From Costus lasius (Eukaryota; Streptophyta; Magnoliopsida; Zingiberales; Costaceae), in contig JANVAS020000231.1 of NCBI GenBank assembly GCA_027563935.2, forward strand, positions 10,930,001 through 10,994,000: DNA of 64,000 nucleotides, in the 5' to 3' direction. The first letter of the stretch is position 1, and the number at the start of each line of letters is the position of its first letter. A program made the translations under genes and the position numbers. Below the pieces are notes generated by a model. The model saw nothing but the letters and a program-made list of their open reading frames with translations, was not told the origin of the DNA and searched no databases. Below are positions 40,757-57,100 of the stretch, in pieces.

Positions 40757-43700
40757 ATATCAAGATTGAAAATCAATATTACCACAGAGATCAAAATCGA
40801 GTTTAAGAAGAATATTAGGAGTAAGATAAATATGAAGATTAGAAGATTAAATCCGAAATCTGAGATAAAAATGAATATAAAGATAATTATCAAGAATAAG
40901 ATCAATGTTATAATTAAGAATGAGAATAAGATTAATAACAATTAAAGCTCATAATCGAGTTCAAAATTTTGATCATGATTAGATCAATATCAATATCAAT
41001 AAAAATATTAAGATTAAAGTCCAAGATTACAAACAAGATCAAAATTGAGTTTAAGATTAAGATTAAAAAGAAGATAAAGATGAATATCATAAGAAGAAGT
41101 TTGAAAAAATGATTAAAATCATGATCAACATCATGATCATGGACAAAATCAATATTAAATTAATATTGCAAAATGATAAATATCAAATATGGATCATAAT
41201 CAAGATCAATATCCTCATCATTAAAAGATCAAGATAAAGATAAATATTAATATCAAGATTGAAAATCAATATTACCACATAGATCAAAATCGAGTTTAAG
41301 AAGAATATTAGGAGTAAGATAAATATGAAGATTAGAAGATTAAATCCGAAATCTAAGATAAAAATGAAGATAAAGATAATTATCAACAATAAGATCAATG
41401 TTATAATTAAGAATGAGAATAAGATTAATAACAATTAAAGCTCATAATCGAGTTCAAAATTTTGATCATGATTAGATTAATATCAATATCAGTAAAAATA
41501 TTAAGATTAAAGACCAAGATTACAAACAAGATCAAAATTGAGTTTAAGATTAAGATTAAAAAGAAGATAAAGATGAATATCAAAAGATGAAGTTTGAAAA
41601 AATGATTAAAATCATGATCAACATCATGATCATGGACAAAATCAATATTAAATTAATATTGCAAAATGATAATTATCAAATATGGATCATAATCAAGATC
41701 AATATCCTCATCATTAAAAGATCAAGATAAAGATAAATATTAATATCAAGATTGAAAATCAATATTACCACAGAGATCAAAATCGAGTTTAAGAAGAATA
41801 TTAGGAGTAAGATAAAAATGAAGATTAGAAGATTAAATCCGAAATCTGAGATAAAAATGAAGATAAAGATAATTATCAAGAATAAGATCAATGTTATAAT
41901 TAAGAATGAGAATAAGATTAATAACAATTAAAGCTCATAATCGAGTTCAAAATTTTCATCATGATTAGATCAATATCAATATCAATAAAAATATTAAGAT
42001 TAAAGACCAAGATTACAAACAAGATCACAATTGAGTTTAAGATTAAGATTAAAAAGAAGATAAAGATGAATATCAAAAGATGAAGTTTGAAAAAATGATT
42101 AAAATCATGATCAACATCATGATCATGGACAAAATCAATATTAAATTAATATTGCAAAATGATAAATATCAAATATGGATCATAATCAAGATCAATATCC
42201 TCATCATTAAAAGATCAAGATAAAGATAAATATTAATATCAAGATTGAAAATCAATATTACCACAGAGATCAAAATCGAGTTTAAGAAGAATATTAGGAG
42301 TAAGATAAATATGAAGGTTAGAAGATTAAATCCGAAATCTGAGATAAAAATGAATATAAAGATAATTATCAAGAATAAGATCAATGTTATAATTAAGAAT
42401 GAGAAGAAGATTAATAACAATTAAAGCTCATAATCGAGTTCAAAATTTTGATCATGATTAGATCAATATCAATATCAATAAAAATATTAAGATTAAAGAC
42501 CAAGATTACAAACAAGATCACAATTGTGTTTAAGATTAAGATTAAAAAGAAGATAAAGATGAATATCAAAAGATGAAGTTTGAAAAAATGATTAAAATCA
42601 TGATCAACATCATGATCATGGACAAAATCAATATTAAATTAATATTGCAAAATGATAAATATCAAATATGGATCATAATCAAGATCAATATCCTCATCAT
42701 TCAAAGACCAAGATAAAGATAAATATTAATATCAAGATTGAAAATCAATATTACCACAGAGATCAAAATTGAGTTTAAGAAAAATATTAGGAATAAGATA
42801 AATATGAAGATTAGAAGATTAAATCCGAAATCTGAGATAAAAATGAAAATAAAGATAATTATCAAGAATAAGATCAATGTTATAATTAAGAATGAGAATA
42901 AGATTAATAACAATTAAAGCTCATAATCGAGTTCAAAATTTTCATCATGATTAGATCAATATCAATATCAATAAAAATATTAAGATTACAGACCAAGATT
43001 ACAAACAAGATCACAATTGAGTTTAAGATTAAGATTAAAAAGAAGATAAAGATGAATATCAAAAGATGAAGTTTGAAAAAATGATTAAAATCATGATCAA
43101 CATCATGATCATGGACAAAATCAATATTAAATTAATATTGCAAAATGATAAACATCAAATATGGATCATAATCAAGATCAATATCCTCATCATTAAAAGA
43201 TCAAGATAAAGATAAATATTAATATCAAGATTGAAAATCAATATTACCACAGAGATCAAAATCGAGTTTAAGAAGAATATTAGGAGTAAGATAAATATGA
43301 AGATTAGAAGATTAAATCCGAAATCTGAGATAAAAATGAATATAAAGATAATTATCAAGAATAAGATCAATGTTATAATTAAGAATGAGAATAAGATTAA
43401 TAACAATTAAAGCTCATAATCGAGTTCAAAATTTTCATCATGATTAGATCAATATCAATATCAATAAAAATATTAAGATTACAGACCAAGATTACAAACA
43501 AGATCACAATTGAGTTTAAGATTAAGATTAAAAAGAAGATAAAGATGAATATCAAAAGATGAAGTTTGAAAAAATGATTAAAATCATGATCTACATCATG
43601 ATCATGGACAAAATCAATATTAAATTAATATTGCAAAATGATAAACATCAAATATGGATCATAATCAAGATCAATATCCTCATCATTAAAAGATCAAGAT

Positions 43701-46700
43701 AAAGATAAATATTAATATCAAGATTGAAAATCAATATTACCACAGAGATCAAAATCGAGTTTAAGAAGAATATTAGGAGTAAGATAAATATGAAGATTAG
43801 AAGATTAAATCCGAAATCTGAGATAAAAATGAATATAAAGATAATTATCAAGAATAAGATCAATGTTATAATTAAGAATGAGAAGAAGATTAATAACAAT
43901 TAAAGCTCATAATCGAGTTCAAAATTTTGATCATGATTAGATCAATATCAATATCAATAAAAATATTAAGATTAAAGACCAAGATTACAAACAAGATCAC
44001 AATTGTGTTTAAGATTAAGATTAAAAAGAAGATAAAGATGAATATCAAAAGATGAAGTTTGAAAAAATGATTAAAATCATGATCAACATCATGATCATGG
44101 ACAAAATCAATATTAAATTAATATTGCAAAATGATAAATATCAAATATGGATCATAATCAAGATCAATATTCTCATCATTCAAAGACCAAGATAAAGATA
44201 AATATTAATATCAAGATTGAAAATCAATATTACCACAGAGATCAAAATTGAGTTTAAGAAAAATATTAGGAATAAGATAAATATGAAGATTAGAAGATTA
44301 AATCCGAAATCTGAGATAAAAATGAAAATAAAGATAATTATCAAGAATAAGATCAATGTTATAATTAAGAATGAGAATAAGATTAATAACAATTAAAGCT
44401 CATAATCGAGTTCAAAATTTTCATCATGATTAGATCAATATCAATATCAATAAAAATATTAAGATTACAGACCAAGATTACAAACAAGATCACAATTGAG
44501 TTTAAGATTAAGATTAAAAAGAAGATAAAGATGAATATCAAAAGATGAAGTTTGAAAAAATGATTAAAATCATGATCAACATCATGATCATGGACAAAAT
44601 CAATATTAAATTAATATTACAAAATGATAAACATCAAATATGGATCATAATCAAGATCAATATCCTCATCATTAAAAGATCAAGATAAAGATAAATATTA
44701 ATATCAAGATTGAAAATCAATATTACCACAGAGATCAAAATCGAGTTTAAGAAGAATATTAGGAGTAAGATAAATATGAAGATTAGAAGATTAAATCCGA
44801 AATCTGAGATAAAAATGAATATAAAGATAATTATCAAGAATAAGATCAATGTTATAATTAAGAATGAGAATAAGATTAATAACAATTAAAGCTCATAATC
44901 GAGTTCAAAATTTTGATCATGATTAGATCAATATCAATATCAATAAAAATATTAAGATTAAAGACCAAGATTACAAACAAGATCACAATTGTGTTTAAGA
45001 TTAAGATTAAAAAGAAGATAAAGATGAATATCAAAAGATGAAGTTTGAAAAAATGATTAAAATCATGATCAACATCATGATCATGGACAAAATCAATATT
45101 AAATTAATATTGCAAAATGATAAATATCAAATATGGATCATAATCAAGATCAATATCCTCATCATTCAAAGACCAAGATAAAGATAAATATTAATATCAA
45201 GATTGAAAATCAATATTACCACAGAGATCAAAATTGAGTTTAAGAAAAATATTAGGAATAAGATAAATATGAAGATTAGAAGATTAAATCCGAAATCTGA
45301 GATAAAAATGAAAATAAAGATAATTATCAAGAATAAGATCAATGTTATAATTAAGAATGAGAATAAGATTAATAACAATTAAAGCTCATAATCGAGTTCA
45401 AAATTTTCATCATGATTAGATCAATATCAATATCAATAAAAATATTAAGATTACAGACCAAGATTACAAACAAGATCACAATTGAGTTTAAGATTAAGAT
45501 TAAAAAGAAGATAAAGATGAATATCAAAAGATGAAATTTGAAAAAATGATTAAAATCATGATCAACATCATGATCATGGACAAAATCAATATTAAATTAA
45601 TATTGCAAAATGATAAACATCAAATATGGATCATAATCAAGATCAATATCCTCATCATTAAAAGATCAAGATAAAGATAAATATTAATATCAAGATTGAA
45701 AATCAATATTACCACAGAGATCAAAATCGAGTTTAAGAAGAATATTAGGAGTAAAATAAATATGAAGATTAGAAGATTAAATCCGAAATCTGAGATAAAA
45801 ATGAATATAAAGATAATTATCAAGAATAAGATCAATGTTATAATTAAGAATGAGAATAAGATTAATAACAATTAAAGCTCATAATCGAGTTCAAAATTTT
45901 CATCATGATTAGATCAATATCAATATCAATAAAAATATTAAGATTAAAGACCAAGATTACAAACAAGATCACAATTGAGTTTAAGATTAAGATTAAAAAG
46001 AAGATAAAGATGAATATCAAAAGATGAAGTTTGAAAAAATGATTAAAATCATGATCAACATCATGATCATGGACAAAATCAATATTAAATTAATATTGCA
46101 AAATGATAAATATCAAATATGGATCATAATCAAGATCAATATCCTCATCATTAAAAGATCAAGATAAAGATAAATATTAATATCAAGATTGAAAATCAAT
46201 ATTACCACAGAGATCAAAATCGAGTTTAAGAAGAATATTAGGAGTAAGATAAAAATGAAGATTAGAAGATTAAATCCGAAATCTGAGATAAAAATGAAGA
46301 TAAAGATAATTATCAAGAATAAGATCAATGTTATAATTAAGAATGAGAATAAGATTAATAACAATTAAAGCTCATAATCGAGTTCAAAATTTTGATCATG
46401 ATTAGATCAATATCAATATCAATAAAAATATTAAGATTAAAGACCAAGATTACAAACAAGATCACAATTGAGTTTAAGATTAAGATTAAAAAGAAGATAA
46501 AGATGAATATCAAAAGATGAAGTTTGAAAAAATGATTAAAATCATGATCAACATCATGATCATGGACAAAATCAATATTAAATTAATATTGCAAAATGAT
46601 AAATATCAAATATGGATCATAATCAAGATCAATATCCTCATCATTAAAAGATCAAGATAAAGATAAATATTAATATCAAGATTGAAAATCAATATTACCA

Positions 46701-47246
46701 CAGAGATCAAAATCGAGTTTAAGAAGAATATTAGGAGTAAGATAAAAATGAAGATTAGAAGATTAAATCCGAAATCTGAGATAAAAATGAAGATAAAGAT
46801 AATTATCAAGAATAAGATCAATGTTATAATTAAGAATGAGAATAAGATTAATAACAATTAAAGCTCATAATCGAGTTCAAAATTTTGATCATGATTAGAT
46901 CAATATCAATATCAATAAAAATATTAAGATTAAAGACCAAGATTACAAACAAGATCACAATTGAGTTTAAGATTAAGATTAAAAAGAAGATAAAGATGAA
47001 TATCAAAAGATGAATTTTGAAAAAATGATTAAAATCATGATCAACATCATGATCATGGACAAAATCAATATTAAATTAATATTGCAAAATGATAAATATC
47101 AAATATGGATCATAATCAAGATCAATATCCTCATCATTAAAAGATCAAGATAAAGATAAATATTAATATCAAGATTGAAAATCAATATTACCACAGAGAT
47201 CAAAATCGAGTTTAAGAAGAATATTAGGAGTAAGATAAATATGAAG
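40757..47246. repeat. 6490-bp block, copy 1 (repeated at +10354)
   Basis: About thirteen right-family monomers that recur 10354 bp downstream. Shared rare marks include 'agattaaagtccaag' (41020/51374), 'taccacatagatc' (near 41276/51630), 'atcaacaataagatc' (near 41382/51736), 'atcagtaaaaat' (near 41488/51842), 'gaaggttagaag' (near 42314/52668), 'gagaagaagatt' (near 42402/52756), 'gatctacatc' (near 43590/53944), 'aatattctcatc' (near 44167/54521), 'gtaaaataaatatg' (near 45752/56106) and 'tgaattttgaaa' (47011/57365). The block starts with a run of single monomers. Short subblocks follow, opened by 'cattcaaagacc' monomers at 42746, 44225 and 45211, spaced 3 and then 2 monomers. Confidence 0.92.
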
Positions 47247-50200
47247 ATTAGAAGATTAAATCCGAAATCTGAGATAAAAATGAATATAAAGATAATTATC
47301 AAGAATAAGATCAATGTTATAATTAAGAATGAGAATAAGATTAATAACAATTAAAGCTCATAATCGAGTTCAAAATTTTGATCATGATTAGATCAATATC
47401 AATATCAATAAAAATATTAAGATTAAAGACCAAGATTACAAACAAGATCACAATTGTGTTTAAGATTAAGATTAAAAAGAAGATAAAGATGAATATCAAA
47501 AGATGAAGTTTGAAAAAATGATTAAAATCATGATCAACATCATGATCATGGACAAAATCAATATTAAATTAATATTGCAAAATGATAAATATCAAATATG
47601 GATCATAATCAAGATCAATATCCTCATCATTCAAAGACCAAGATAAAGATAAATATTAATATCAAGATTGAAAATCAATATTACCACAGAGATCAAAATC
47701 GAGTTTAAGAAGAATATTAGGAGTAAGATAAATATGAAGGTTAGAAGATTAAATCCGAAATCTGAGATAAAAATGAATATAAAGATAATTATCAAGAATA
47801 AGATCAATGTTATAATTAAGAATGAGAATAAGATTAATAACAATTAAAGCTCATAATCGAGTTCAAAATTTTCATCATGATTAGATCAATATCAATATCA
47901 ATAAAAATATTAAGATTAAAGACCAAGATTACAAACAAGATCACAATTGTGTTTAAGATTAAGATTAAAAAGAAGATAAAGATGAATATCAAAAGATGAA
48001 GTTTGAAAAAATGATTAAAATCATGATCAACATCATGATCATGGACAAAATCAATATTAAATTAATATTGCAAAATGATAAATATCAAATATGGATCATA
48101 ATCAAGATCAATATCCTCATCATTCAAAGACCAAGATAAAGATAAATATTAATATCAAGATTGAAAATCAATATTACCACAGAGATCAAAATCGAGTTTA
48201 AGAAGAATATTAGGCGTAAGATAAATATGAAGATTAGAAGATTAAATCCGAAATCTGAGATAAAAATGAATATAAAGATAATTATCAAGAATAAGATCAA
48301 TGTTATAATTAAGAATGAGAATAAGATTAATAACAATTAAAGCTCATAATCGAGTTCAAAATTTTGATCATGATTAGATCAATATCAATATCAATAAAAA
48401 TATTAAGATTAAAGACCAAGATTACAAACAAGATCACAATTGAGTTTAAGATTAAGATTAAAAAGAAGATAAAGATGAATATCAAAAGATGAAGTTTGAA
48501 AAAATGATTAAAATCATGATCAACATCATGAGCATGGACAAAATCAATATTAAATTAATATTGCAAAATGATAAATATCAAATATGGATCATAATCAATA
48601 TCAATATCCTCATCATTCAAAGACCAAGATAAAGATAAATATTGATATCAAGATTGAAAATCAATATTACCACAGAGATCAAAATCGAGTTTAAGAAGAA
48701 TATTAGGAGTAAGATAAATATGAAGATTAGAAGATTAAATCCGAAATCTGAGATAAAAATGAATATAAAGATAATTATCAAGAATAAGATCAATGTTATA
48801 ATTAAGAATGAGAATAAGATTAATAACAATTAAAGCTCATAATCGAGTTCAAAATTTTGATCATGATTAGATCAATATCAATATCAATAAAAATATTAAG
48901 ATTAAAGACCAAGATTACAAACAAGATCAAAACAGAGTTTAAGATTAAGATTAAAAAGAAGATAAAGATGAATATCATAAGAAGAAGTTTGAAAAAATGA
49001 TTAAAATCATGATCAACATCATGATCATGGACAAAATCAATATTAAATTAATATTGCAAAATGATAAATATCAAATATGGATCATAATCAAGATCAATAT
49101 CCTCATCATTCAAAGACCAAGATAAAGATAAATATTGATATCAAGATTGAAAATCAATATTACCACAGAGATCAAAATCGAGTTTAAGAAGAATATTAGG
49201 AGTAAGATAAATATGAAGATTAGAAGATTAAATCCGAAATCTGAGATAAAAATGAATATAAAGATAATTATCAAGAATAAGATCAATGTTATAATTAAGA
49301 ATGAGAATAAGATTAATAACAATTAAAGCTCATAATCGAGTTCAAAATTTTGATCATGATTAGATCAATATCAATATCAATAAAAATATTAAGATTAAAG
49401 ACCAAGATTACAAACAAGATCACAATTGTGTTTAAGATTAAGATTAAAAAGAAGATAAAGATGAATATCAAAAGATGAAGTTTGAAAAAATGATTAAAAT
49501 CATGATCAACATCATGATCATGGACAAAATCAATATTAAATTAATATTGCAAAATGATAAATATCAAATATGGATCATAATCAAGATCAATATCCTCATC
49601 ATTCAAAGACCAAGATAAAGATAAATATTAATATCAAGATTGAAAATCAATATTACCACAGAGATCAAAATCGAGTTTAAGAAGAATATTAGGAGTAAGA
49701 TAAATATGAAGGTTAGAAGATTAAATCCGAAATCTGAGATAAAAATGAATATAAAGATAATTATCAAGAATAAGATCAATGTTATAATTAAGAATGAGAA
49801 TAAGATTAATAACAATTAAAGCTCATAATCGAGTTCAAAATTTTCATCATGATTAGATCAATATCAATATCAATAAAAATATTAAGATTAAAGACCAAGA
49901 TTACAAACAAGATCAAAACAGAGTTTAAGATTAAGATTAAAAAGAAGATAAAGATGAATATCAAAAGATGAAGTTTGAAAAAAATGATTAAAATCATGAT
50001 CAACATCATGATCATGGACAAAATCAATATTAAATTAATATTGCAAAATGATAAATATCAAATATGGATCATAATCAAGATCAATATCCTCATCATTCAA
50101 AGACCAAGATAAAGATAAATATTAATATCAAGATTGAAAATCAATATTACCATAGAGATGAAAATCGAGTTTAAGAAGAATATTAGGAGTAAGATAAATA

Positions 50201-51110
50201 TGAAGGTTAGAAGATTAAATCCGAAATCTGAGATAAAAATGAATATAAAGATAATTATCAAGAATAAGATCAATGTTATAATTAAGAATGAGAATAAGAT
50301 TAATAACAATTAAAGCTCATAATCGAGTTCAAAATTTTCATCATGATTAGATCAATATCAATATCAATAAAAATATTAAGATTAAAGACCAAGATTACAA
50401 ACAAGATCACAATTGTGTTTAAGATTAAGATTAAAAAGAAGATAAAGATGAATATCAAAAGATGAAGTTTGAAAAAATGATTAAAATCATGATCAACATC
50501 ATGATCATGGACAAAATCAATATTAAATTAATATTGCAAAATGATAAATATCAAATATGGATCATAATCAAGATCAATATCCTCATCATTCAAAGACCAA
50601 GATAAAGATAAATATTAATATCAAGATTGAAAATCAATATTACCATAGAGATGAAAATCGAGTTTAAGAAGAATATTAGGAGTAAGATAAATATGAAGGT
50701 TAGAAGATTAAATCCGAAATCTGAGATAAAAATGAATATAAAGATAATTATCAAGAATAAGATCAATGTTATAATTAAGAATGAGAATAAGATTAATAAC
50801 AATTAAAGCTCATAATCGAGTTCAAAATTTTGATCATGATTAGATCAATATCAATATCAATAAAAATATTAAGATTAAAGACCAAGATTACAAACAAGAT
50901 CAAAACAGAGTTTAAGATTAAGATTAAAAAGAAGATAAAGATGAATATCATAAGAAGAAGTTTGAAAAAATGATTAAAATCATGATCAACATCATGATCA
51001 TGGACAAAATCAATATTAAATTAATATTGCAAAATGATAAATATCAAATATGGATCATAATCAAGATCAATATCCTCATCATTCAAAGACCAAGATAAAG
51101 ATAAATATTG
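47247..51110. repeat. 3864-bp spacer between the two 6490-bp copies, tetramer-like
   Basis: Eight right-family monomers (starts 47676 to 51128) lie here. Marks recur every four monomers: 'gaaggttagaag' in the monomers at 47676 and 49648, and 'aaatattgatatc' just before 49155 and 51128 (1973 bp apart, four monomers plus one). The monomers at 50142 and 50635 share 'taccatagagatgaaaatc'. A single extra A ('gaaaaaaatgatt', near 49980) is the only indel from 40.3 kb to the end of the window, and it makes the block spacing 10354 rather than 10353 bp. Confidence 0.78.
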
Positions 51111-54100
51111 ATATCAAGATTGAAAATCAATATTACCACAGAGATCAAAATCGAGTTTAAGAAGAATATTAGGAGTAAGATAAATATGAAGATTAGAAGA
51201 TTAAATCCGAAATCTGAGATAAAAATGAATATAAAGATAATTATCAAGAATAAGATCAATGTTATAATTAAGAATGAGAATAAGATTAATAACAATTAAA
51301 GCTCATAATCGAGTTCAAAATTTTGATCATGATTAGATCAATATCAATATCAATAAAAATATTAAGATTAAAGTCCAAGATTACAAACAAGATCAAAATT
51401 GAGTTTAAGATTAAGATTAAAAAGAAGATAAAGATGAATATCATAAGAAGAAGTTTGAAAAAATGATTAAAATCATGATCAACATCATGATCATGGACAA
51501 AATCAATATTAAATTAATATTGCAAAATGATAAATATCAAATATGGATCATAATCAAGATCAATATCCTCATCATTAAAAGATCAAGATAAAGATAAATA
51601 TTAATATCAAGATTGAAAATCAATATTACCACATAGATCAAAATCGAGTTTAAGAAGAATATTAGGAGTAAGATAAATATGAAGATTAGAAGATTAAATC
51701 CGAAATCTAAGATAAAAATGAAGATAAAGATAATTATCAACAATAAGATCAATGTTATAATTAAGAATGAGAATAAGATTAATAACAATTAAAGCTCATA
51801 ATCGAGTTCAAAATTTTGATCATGATTAGATTAATATCAATATCAGTAAAAATATTAAGATTAAAGACCAAGATTACAAACAAGATCAAAATTGAGTTTA
51901 AGATTAAGATTAAAAAGAAGATAAAGATGAATATCAAAAGATGAAGTTTGAAAAAATGATTAAAATCATGATCAACATCATGATCATGGACAAAATCAAT
52001 ATTAAATTAATATTGCAAAATGATAATTATCAAATATGGATCATAATCAAGATCAATATCCTCATCATTAAAAGATCAAGATAAAGATAAATATTAATAT
52101 CAAGATTGAAAATCAATATTACCACAGAGATCAAAATCGAGTTTAAGAAGAATATTAGGAGTAAGATAAAAATGAAGATTAGAAGATTAAATCCGAAATC
52201 TGAGATAAAAATGAAGATAAAGATAATTATCAAGAATAAGATCAATGTTATAATTAAGAATGAGAATAAGATTAATAACAATTAAAGCTCATAATCGAGT
52301 TCAAAATTTTCATCATGATTAGATCAATATCAATATCAATAAAAATATTAAGATTAAAGACCAAGATTACAAACAAGATCACAATTGAGTTTAAGATTAA
52401 GATTAAAAAGAAGATAAAGATGAATATCAAAAGATGAAGTTTGAAAAAATGATTAAAATCATGATCAACATCATGATCATGGACAAAATCAATATTAAAT
52501 TAATATTGCAAAATGATAAATATCAAATATGGATCATAATCAAGATCAATATCCTCATCATTAAAAGATCAAGATAAAGATAAATATTAATATCAAGATT
52601 GAAAATCAATATTACCACAGAGATCAAAATCGAGTTTAAGAAGAATATTAGGAGTAAGATAAATATGAAGGTTAGAAGATTAAATCCGAAATCTGAGATA
52701 AAAATGAATATAAAGATAATTATCAAGAATAAGATCAATGTTATAATTAAGAATGAGAAGAAGATTAATAACAATTAAAGCTCATAATCGAGTTCAAAAT
52801 TTTGATCATGATTAGATCAATATCAATATCAATAAAAATATTAAGATTAAAGACCAAGATTACAAACAAGATCACAATTGTGTTTAAGATTAAGATTAAA
52901 AAGAAGATAAAGATGAATATCAAAAGATGAAGTTTGAAAAAATGATTAAAATCATGATCAACATCATGATCATGGACAAAATCAATATTAAATTAATATT
53001 GCAAAATGATAAATATCAAATATGGATCATAATCAAGATCAATATCCTCATCATTCAAAGACCAAGATAAAGATAAATATTAATATCAAGATTGAAAATC
53101 AATATTACCACAGAGATCAAAATTGAGTTTAAGAAAAATATTAGGAATAAGATAAATATGAAGATTAGAAGATTAAATCCGAAATCTGAGATAAAAATGA
53201 AAATAAAGATAATTATCAAGAATAAGATCAATGTTATAATTAAGAATGAGAATAAGATTAATAACAATTAAAGCTCATAATCGAGTTCAAAATTTTCATC
53301 ATGATTAGATCAATATCAATATCAATAAAAATATTAAGATTACAGACCAAGATTACAAACAAGATCACAATTGAGTTTAAGATTAAGATTAAAAAGAAGA
53401 TAAAGATGAATATCAAAAGATGAAGTTTGAAAAAATGATTAAAATCATGATCAACATCATGATCATGGACAAAATCAATATTAAATTAATATTGCAAAAT
53501 GATAAACATCAAATATGGATCATAATCAAGATCAATATCCTCATCATTAAAAGATCAAGATAAAGATAAATATTAATATCAAGATTGAAAATCAATATTA
53601 CCACAGAGATCAAAATCGAGTTTAAGAAGAATATTAGGAGTAAGATAAATATGAAGATTAGAAGATTAAATCCGAAATCTGAGATAAAAATGAATATAAA
53701 GATAATTATCAAGAATAAGATCAATGTTATAATTAAGAATGAGAATAAGATTAATAACAATTAAAGCTCATAATCGAGTTCAAAATTTTCATCATGATTA
53801 GATCAATATCAATATCAATAAAAATATTAAGATTACAGACCAAGATTACAAACAAGATCACAATTGAGTTTAAGATTAAGATTAAAAAGAAGATAAAGAT
53901 GAATATCAAAAGATGAAGTTTGAAAAAATGATTAAAATCATGATCTACATCATGATCATGGACAAAATCAATATTAAATTAATATTGCAAAATGATAAAC
54001 ATCAAATATGGATCATAATCAAGATCAATATCCTCATCATTAAAAGATCAAGATAAAGATAAATATTAATATCAAGATTGAAAATCAATATTACCACAGA

Positions 54101-57100
54101 GATCAAAATCGAGTTTAAGAAGAATATTAGGAGTAAGATAAATATGAAGATTAGAAGATTAAATCCGAAATCTGAGATAAAAATGAATATAAAGATAATT
54201 ATCAAGAATAAGATCAATGTTATAATTAAGAATGAGAAGAAGATTAATAACAATTAAAGCTCATAATCGAGTTCAAAATTTTGATCATGATTAGATCAAT
54301 ATCAATATCAATAAAAATATTAAGATTAAAGACCAAGATTACAAACAAGATCACAATTGTGTTTAAGATTAAGATTAAAAAGAAGATAAAGATGAATATC
54401 AAAAGATGAAGTTTGAAAAAATGATTAAAATCATGATCAACATCATGATCATGGACAAAATCAATATTAAATTAATATTGCAAAATGATAAATATCAAAT
54501 ATGGATCATAATCAAGATCAATATTCTCATCATTCAAAGACCAAGATAAAGATAAATATTAATATCAAGATTGAAAATCAATATTACCACAGAGATCAAA
54601 ATTGAGTTTAAGAAAAATATTAGGAATAAGATAAATATGAAGATTAGAAGATTAAATCCGAAATCTGAGATAAAAATGAAAATAAAGATAATTATCAAGA
54701 ATAAGATCAATGTTATAATTAAGAATGAGAATAAGATTAATAACAATTAAAGCTCATAATCGAGTTCAAAATTTTCATCATGATTAGATCAATATCAATA
54801 TCAATAAAAATATTAAGATTACAGACCAAGATTACAAACAAGATCACAATTGAGTTTAAGATTAAGATTAAAAAGAAGATAAAGATGAATATCAAAAGAT
54901 GAAGTTTGAAAAAATGATTAAAATCATGATCAACATCATGATCATGGACAAAATCAATATTAAATTAATATTACAAAATGATAAACATCAAATATGGATC
55001 ATAATCAAGATCAATATCCTCATCATTAAAAGATCAAGATAAAGATAAATATTAATATCAAGATTGAAAATCAATATTACCACAGAGATCAAAATCGAGT
55101 TTAAGAAGAATATTAGGAGTAAGATAAATATGAAGATTAGAAGATTAAATCCGAAATCTGAGATAAAAATGAATATAAAGATAATTATCAAGAATAAGAT
55201 CAATGTTATAATTAAGAATGAGAATAAGATTAATAACAATTAAAGCTCATAATCGAGTTCAAAATTTTGATCATGATTAGATCAATATCAATATCAATAA
55301 AAATATTAAGATTAAAGACCAAGATTACAAACAAGATCACAATTGTGTTTAAGATTAAGATTAAAAAGAAGATAAAGATGAATATCAAAAGATGAAGTTT
55401 GAAAAAATGATTAAAATCATGATCAACATCATGATCATGGACAAAATCAATATTAAATTAATATTGCAAAATGATAAATATCAAATATGGATCATAATCA
55501 AGATCAATATCCTCATCATTCAAAGACCAAGATAAAGATAAATATTAATATCAAGATTGAAAATCAATATTACCACAGAGATCAAAATTGAGTTTAAGAA
55601 AAATATTAGGAATAAGATAAATATGAAGATTAGAAGATTAAATCCGAAATCTGAGATAAAAATGAAAATAAAGATAATTATCAAGAATAAGATCAATGTT
55701 ATAATTAAGAATGAGAATAAGATTAATAACAATTAAAGCTCATAATCGAGTTCAAAATTTTCATCATGATTAGATCAATATCAATATCAATAAAAATATT
55801 AAGATTACAGACCAAGATTACAAACAAGATCACAATTGAGTTTAAGATTAAGATTAAAAAGAAGATAAAGATGAATATCAAAAGATGAAATTTGAAAAAA
55901 TGATTAAAATCATGATCAACATCATGATCATGGACAAAATCAATATTAAATTAATATTGCAAAATGATAAACATCAAATATGGATCATAATCAAGATCAA
56001 TATCCTCATCATTAAAAGATCAAGATAAAGATAAATATTAATATCAAGATTGAAAATCAATATTACCACAGAGATCAAAATCGAGTTTAAGAAGAATATT
56101 AGGAGTAAAATAAATATGAAGATTAGAAGATTAAATCCGAAATCTGAGATAAAAATGAATATAAAGATAATTATCAAGAATAAGATCAATGTTATAATTA
56201 AGAATGAGAATAAGATTAATAACAATTAAAGCTCATAATCGAGTTCAAAATTTTCATCATGATTAGATCAATATCAATATCAATAAAAATATTAAGATTA
56301 AAGACCAAGATTACAAACAAGATCACAATTGAGTTTAAGATTAAGATTAAAAAGAAGATAAAGATGAATATCAAAAGATGAAGTTTGAAAAAATGATTAA
56401 AATCATGATCAACATCATGATCATGGACAAAATCAATATTAAATTAATATTGCAAAATGATAAATATCAAATATGGATCATAATCAAGATCAATATCCTC
56501 ATCATTAAAAGATCAAGATAAAGATAAATATTAATATCAAGATTGAAAATCAATATTACCACAGAGATCAAAATCGAGTTTAAGAAGAATATTAGGAGTA
56601 AGATAAAAATGAAGATTAGAAGATTAAATCCGAAATCTGAGATAAAAATGAAGATAAAGATAATTATCAAGAATAAGATCAATGTTATAATTAAGAATGA
56701 GAATAAGATTAATAACAATTAAAGCTCATAATCGAGTTCAAAATTTTGATCATGATTAGATCAATATCAATATCAATAAAAATATTAAGATTAAAGACCA
56801 AGATTACAAACAAGATCACAATTGAGTTTAAGATTAAGATTAAAAAGAAGATAAAGATGAATATCAAAAGATGAAGTTTGAAAAAATGATTAAAATCATG
56901 ATCAACATCATGATCATGGACAAAATCAATATTAAATTAATATTGCAAAATGATAAATATCAAATATGGATCATAATCAAGATCAATATCCTCATCATTA
57001 AAAGATCAAGATAAAGATAAATATTAATATCAAGATTGAAAATCAATATTACCACAGAGATCAAAATCGAGTTTAAGAAGAATATTAGGAGTAAGATAAA

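Noticed and set aside
48642..48833. 63-codon plus-strand frames here and at 49135 and 51108
   Set aside because: They arise from the single change 'attaatatc' to 'attgatatc', which creates an ATG context in three related monomers. No sign of coding function.
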